A stretch of DNA of 42,364 bases from contig JANYEP010000146.1 in assembly GCA_025363075.1 (NCBI GenBank), positions 1 through 42,364 on the forward strand. The letters are read 5' to 3'. The DNA comes from Chitinophagaceae bacterium. Lineage in GTDB: Bacteria > Bacteroidota > Bacteroidia > Chitinophagales > Chitinophagaceae. The translations under genes were made by a program, and so were the position numbers. The notes beneath the pieces are model-generated. The model saw only the letters and a list, made by a program, of their open reading frames with translations. It did not search any database and was not told the DNA's origin. Shown piece by piece: positions 40,683 through 42,364 of this stretch; within the stretch, counting starts at the first letter, position 1, and each line of letters begins with the position of its first letter.

Positions 40683-40748
40683 TTTGTTTTTGTTTTGCCA
40701 CAAAGGCATCATTAATTAAGGGAAGTATATGCAAGATTTGTTTAGTTT

Positions 40749-41312
40749 TTATAAAACTTGCTTAAGTAAGCATTTAGCGAATTTCCATTCCCCATTTTTC
40801 TTGTCATAAAGCTTTATTTCATAACCTCCCCCATCAAAAGGGCAATGTACAAAATCAATAAAAATTGCTTTACTATAGTCTATTGAAAAAATTGGTAAAC
40901 TAATAAAGTGAATACACTTTGAATATGCAGGTTTTTTTAAAGATTTATCTTGATTGTTTAAACTAAAATTCCAATTAAATATTTTTGAGTTAATTAATTG
41001 AGTTTTAAAAAATTTAAAGTTTTCAACTTTCTTATTTTCTTCAAAAAACAATTTCATATCTGAATACAAATTCTTTTTATTATTAAAATTTTTGCTTGTC
41101 GAATCAAAATAAAAGTCAAATGCTTTAAAACTTAAAACCTTGGTACAGAAACTATCGTACTTCAGTTTGCTTCCATCTAAGTTCAAAGTATCTGATTTTG
41201 TTTTCCATTCCATAAAATTATCTATAATACTATCAGGTACAATGCTACTATATGTTTGAGCATTTGCATTTGTAATAGCCAGAATAAAAAAAGTCAGTAT
41301 AAATTTTTTCAT
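40749..41312 (-). CDS. Exported hypothetical protein
   Basis: 187 aa; signal peptide MKKFILTFFILAITNANAQ. Confidence 0.6.
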   Translation of the reverse strand: MKKFILTFFILAITNANAQTYSSIVPDSIIDNFMEWKTKSDTLNLDGSKLKYDSFCTKVLSFKAFDFYFDSTSKNFNNKKNLYSDMKLFFEENKKVENFKFFKTQLINSKIFNWNFSLNNQDKSLKKPAYSKCIHFISLPIFSIDYSKAIFIDFVHCPFDGGGYEIKLYDKKNGEWKFAKCLLKQVL

Positions 41313-41459
41313 TAGCTTTTGTGTTTCTCTATGTCTCTGGGGTAAAATTTTAACTACTCTTCAACGCCTTTTTAGCATTCAAATTACTCACAACTTTATT
41401 TCCTGTTTTTGCTTCCAATGCTTTACGTGCAACATCAGCAACGCTTCCACCTTGCTGTG

Positions 41460-42170
41460 CTACCAGTTTACTTTCATCAAAATTTTTAGGTTTGTTGCCT
41501 GAGAAATATCTTTTGTAGAAGCCTCTGCCAACATATTTAAAATAAGTTCTGTGTTGGTCATATTATCTCTCAAGTTTTCCTTTTGTAAGCCTTTAAACTT
41601 TTTATAGTCTTTGGTAGTTTTTCCTGCCCAAGCCTTAGTAATGATATCTGTTAATGTTGCAAATTGCATTCCTTCCTTAACGCCTTTGCTTTTCCATTCA
41701 TCTGTAAGTTCCTTTCTAATTTCAATACTTTTTAACCGTTGGTTTATCCAGTTTTCACTATAACCCAATTGCAAGTATTGCTGCAAAGCCCTGTCAATAG
41801 TAAGTTCTGGGTCTTGCATTTCATTTATTCTATCATTAGCCACTTGTGCCAACCACAATTTAAAAGGCTCGGCTTTAGGCGATGGAATGGATTGTATTAA
41901 ACGAAAAAGTTGTTCTGTATCTGCAACATCGGTTAAACGTTGTTTACCATCTTCAGCTTGCATTTTCAATTGTCCGATTTTTTCGGACAGTTGACTTCCT
42001 TCCTTTACCAGCTTAGCTTTTAAGTCAGCCCAATATTTTCTTGGTCTATCACTTTCAGTTAAAACTTCAATCACATCAATAATTGAAATGTATAACTTCT
42101 CTTGGTCATCATCCCAAGACGTTCTTACTTTTTTGCTTTCAAATATTTGTAGTTCGTTAATTTTTGTCAT
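41460..42170 (-). CDS. Bro-N domain protein (phage antirepressor-like), probably frameshifted near its 3' end
   Basis: IFESKKVRTSWDDDQEKLYISIIDVIEVLTESDRPRKYWADLKAKL; the missing C-terminus is found in another frame down to 41350. Confidence 0.88.
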   Translation of the reverse strand: MTKINELQIFESKKVRTSWDDDQEKLYISIIDVIEVLTESDRPRKYWADLKAKLVKEGSQLSEKIGQLKMQAEDGKQRLTDVADTEQLFRLIQSIPSPKAEPFKLWLAQVANDRINEMQDPELTIDRALQQYLQLGYSENWINQRLKSIEIRKELTDEWKSKGVKEGMQFATLTDIITKAWAGKTTKDYKKFKGLQKENLRDNMTNTELILNMLAEASTKDISQATNLKILMKVNW

Positions 42171-42240
42171 ACAATTTTGTGGTAAATCTAATTACCAAGT
42201 GCCTGTTAACAACTACTCGTTTTGCACATTTCTTCAATTG

Positions 42241-42364
42241 TTATAACCCATTCCAACAAGTTTGGCAAATATGTTCTCTTTTGCCTTGTGGTGTTACAAC
42301 AGGTAGTAAACCAACCTGTCCTAAATCTTCTTGCAAGGTTTTAAAACATTTATAACATTTTATA
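42241..42364 (-). CDS. C-terminal part of a small CxxC...CxxC (zinc-ribbon-like) protein, truncated by right window edge
   Basis: Not in the ORF track. Minus-strand translation: ...IKCYKCFKTLQEDLGQVGLLPVVTPQGKREHICQTCWNGL* with stop at 42241-42243. Confidence 0.55.
   Translation of the reverse strand, partial: IKCYKCFKTLQEDLGQVGLLPVVTPQGKREHICQTCWNGL

Noticed and set aside
42164-42355. 63-aa plus-strand ORF at the right end
   Set aside because: Overlaps the minus-strand CxxC frame antisense; less protein-like.
1-42364. CRISPR arrays, tRNA/rRNA genes, transposases or integrases
   Set aside because: Looked for regularly spaced repeats, tRNA-like clover leaves and transposase motifs; none seen, although short tRNAs cannot be fully excluded by eye.

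Overview
AT-rich window, most likely from a Bacteroidota genome (Chitinophagaceae-like by gene content; lineage is inference). The left part (1-21 kb) is mostly housekeeping or accessory genes: a partial large secreted protein running off the left edge, an orphan C5 DNA methyltransferase with an N-terminal HTH, an M3 peptidase, a 4-alpha-glucanotransferase with a Lys/Ala-rich tail, an isoaspartyl peptidase, an ORF6N protein, a RfaE1-like kinase, an APC permease, an OmpH-like protein, a PadR/PspC cluster, and a 3-hydroxyacyl-CoA dehydrogenase followed by a GT2 fusion protein. The right part (21.4-39.9 kb) is a minus-strand polysaccharide cluster: rfbA, rfbC, rfbB, gmd, a HddC-like nucleotidyltransferase, several glycosyltransferases, an FkbM methyltransferase, Wzx-, Wzy- and Wzz-like proteins, an SLBB export protein and a CDP-paratose-2-epimerase-like enzyme. 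A MazF-type toxin-antitoxin pair and an uncharacterised ORF sit inside it. Beyond it lie an ACP-like/phosphopantetheinyl transferase/TM fusion whose linker looks repeat-derived, and a frameshifted Bro-N protein. I found no convincing wholly new defence or mobile system. The best leads are the uncharacterised ORF embedded in the rfb genes, the repeat-derived linker, the GT2 fusion to a degenerate sugar transferase, the Lys-rich tail on MalQ, the A9 tract in the orphan methyltransferase, and a shared CTTTGTGGC leader motif. All family calls come from reading motifs by eye; no database search was run.
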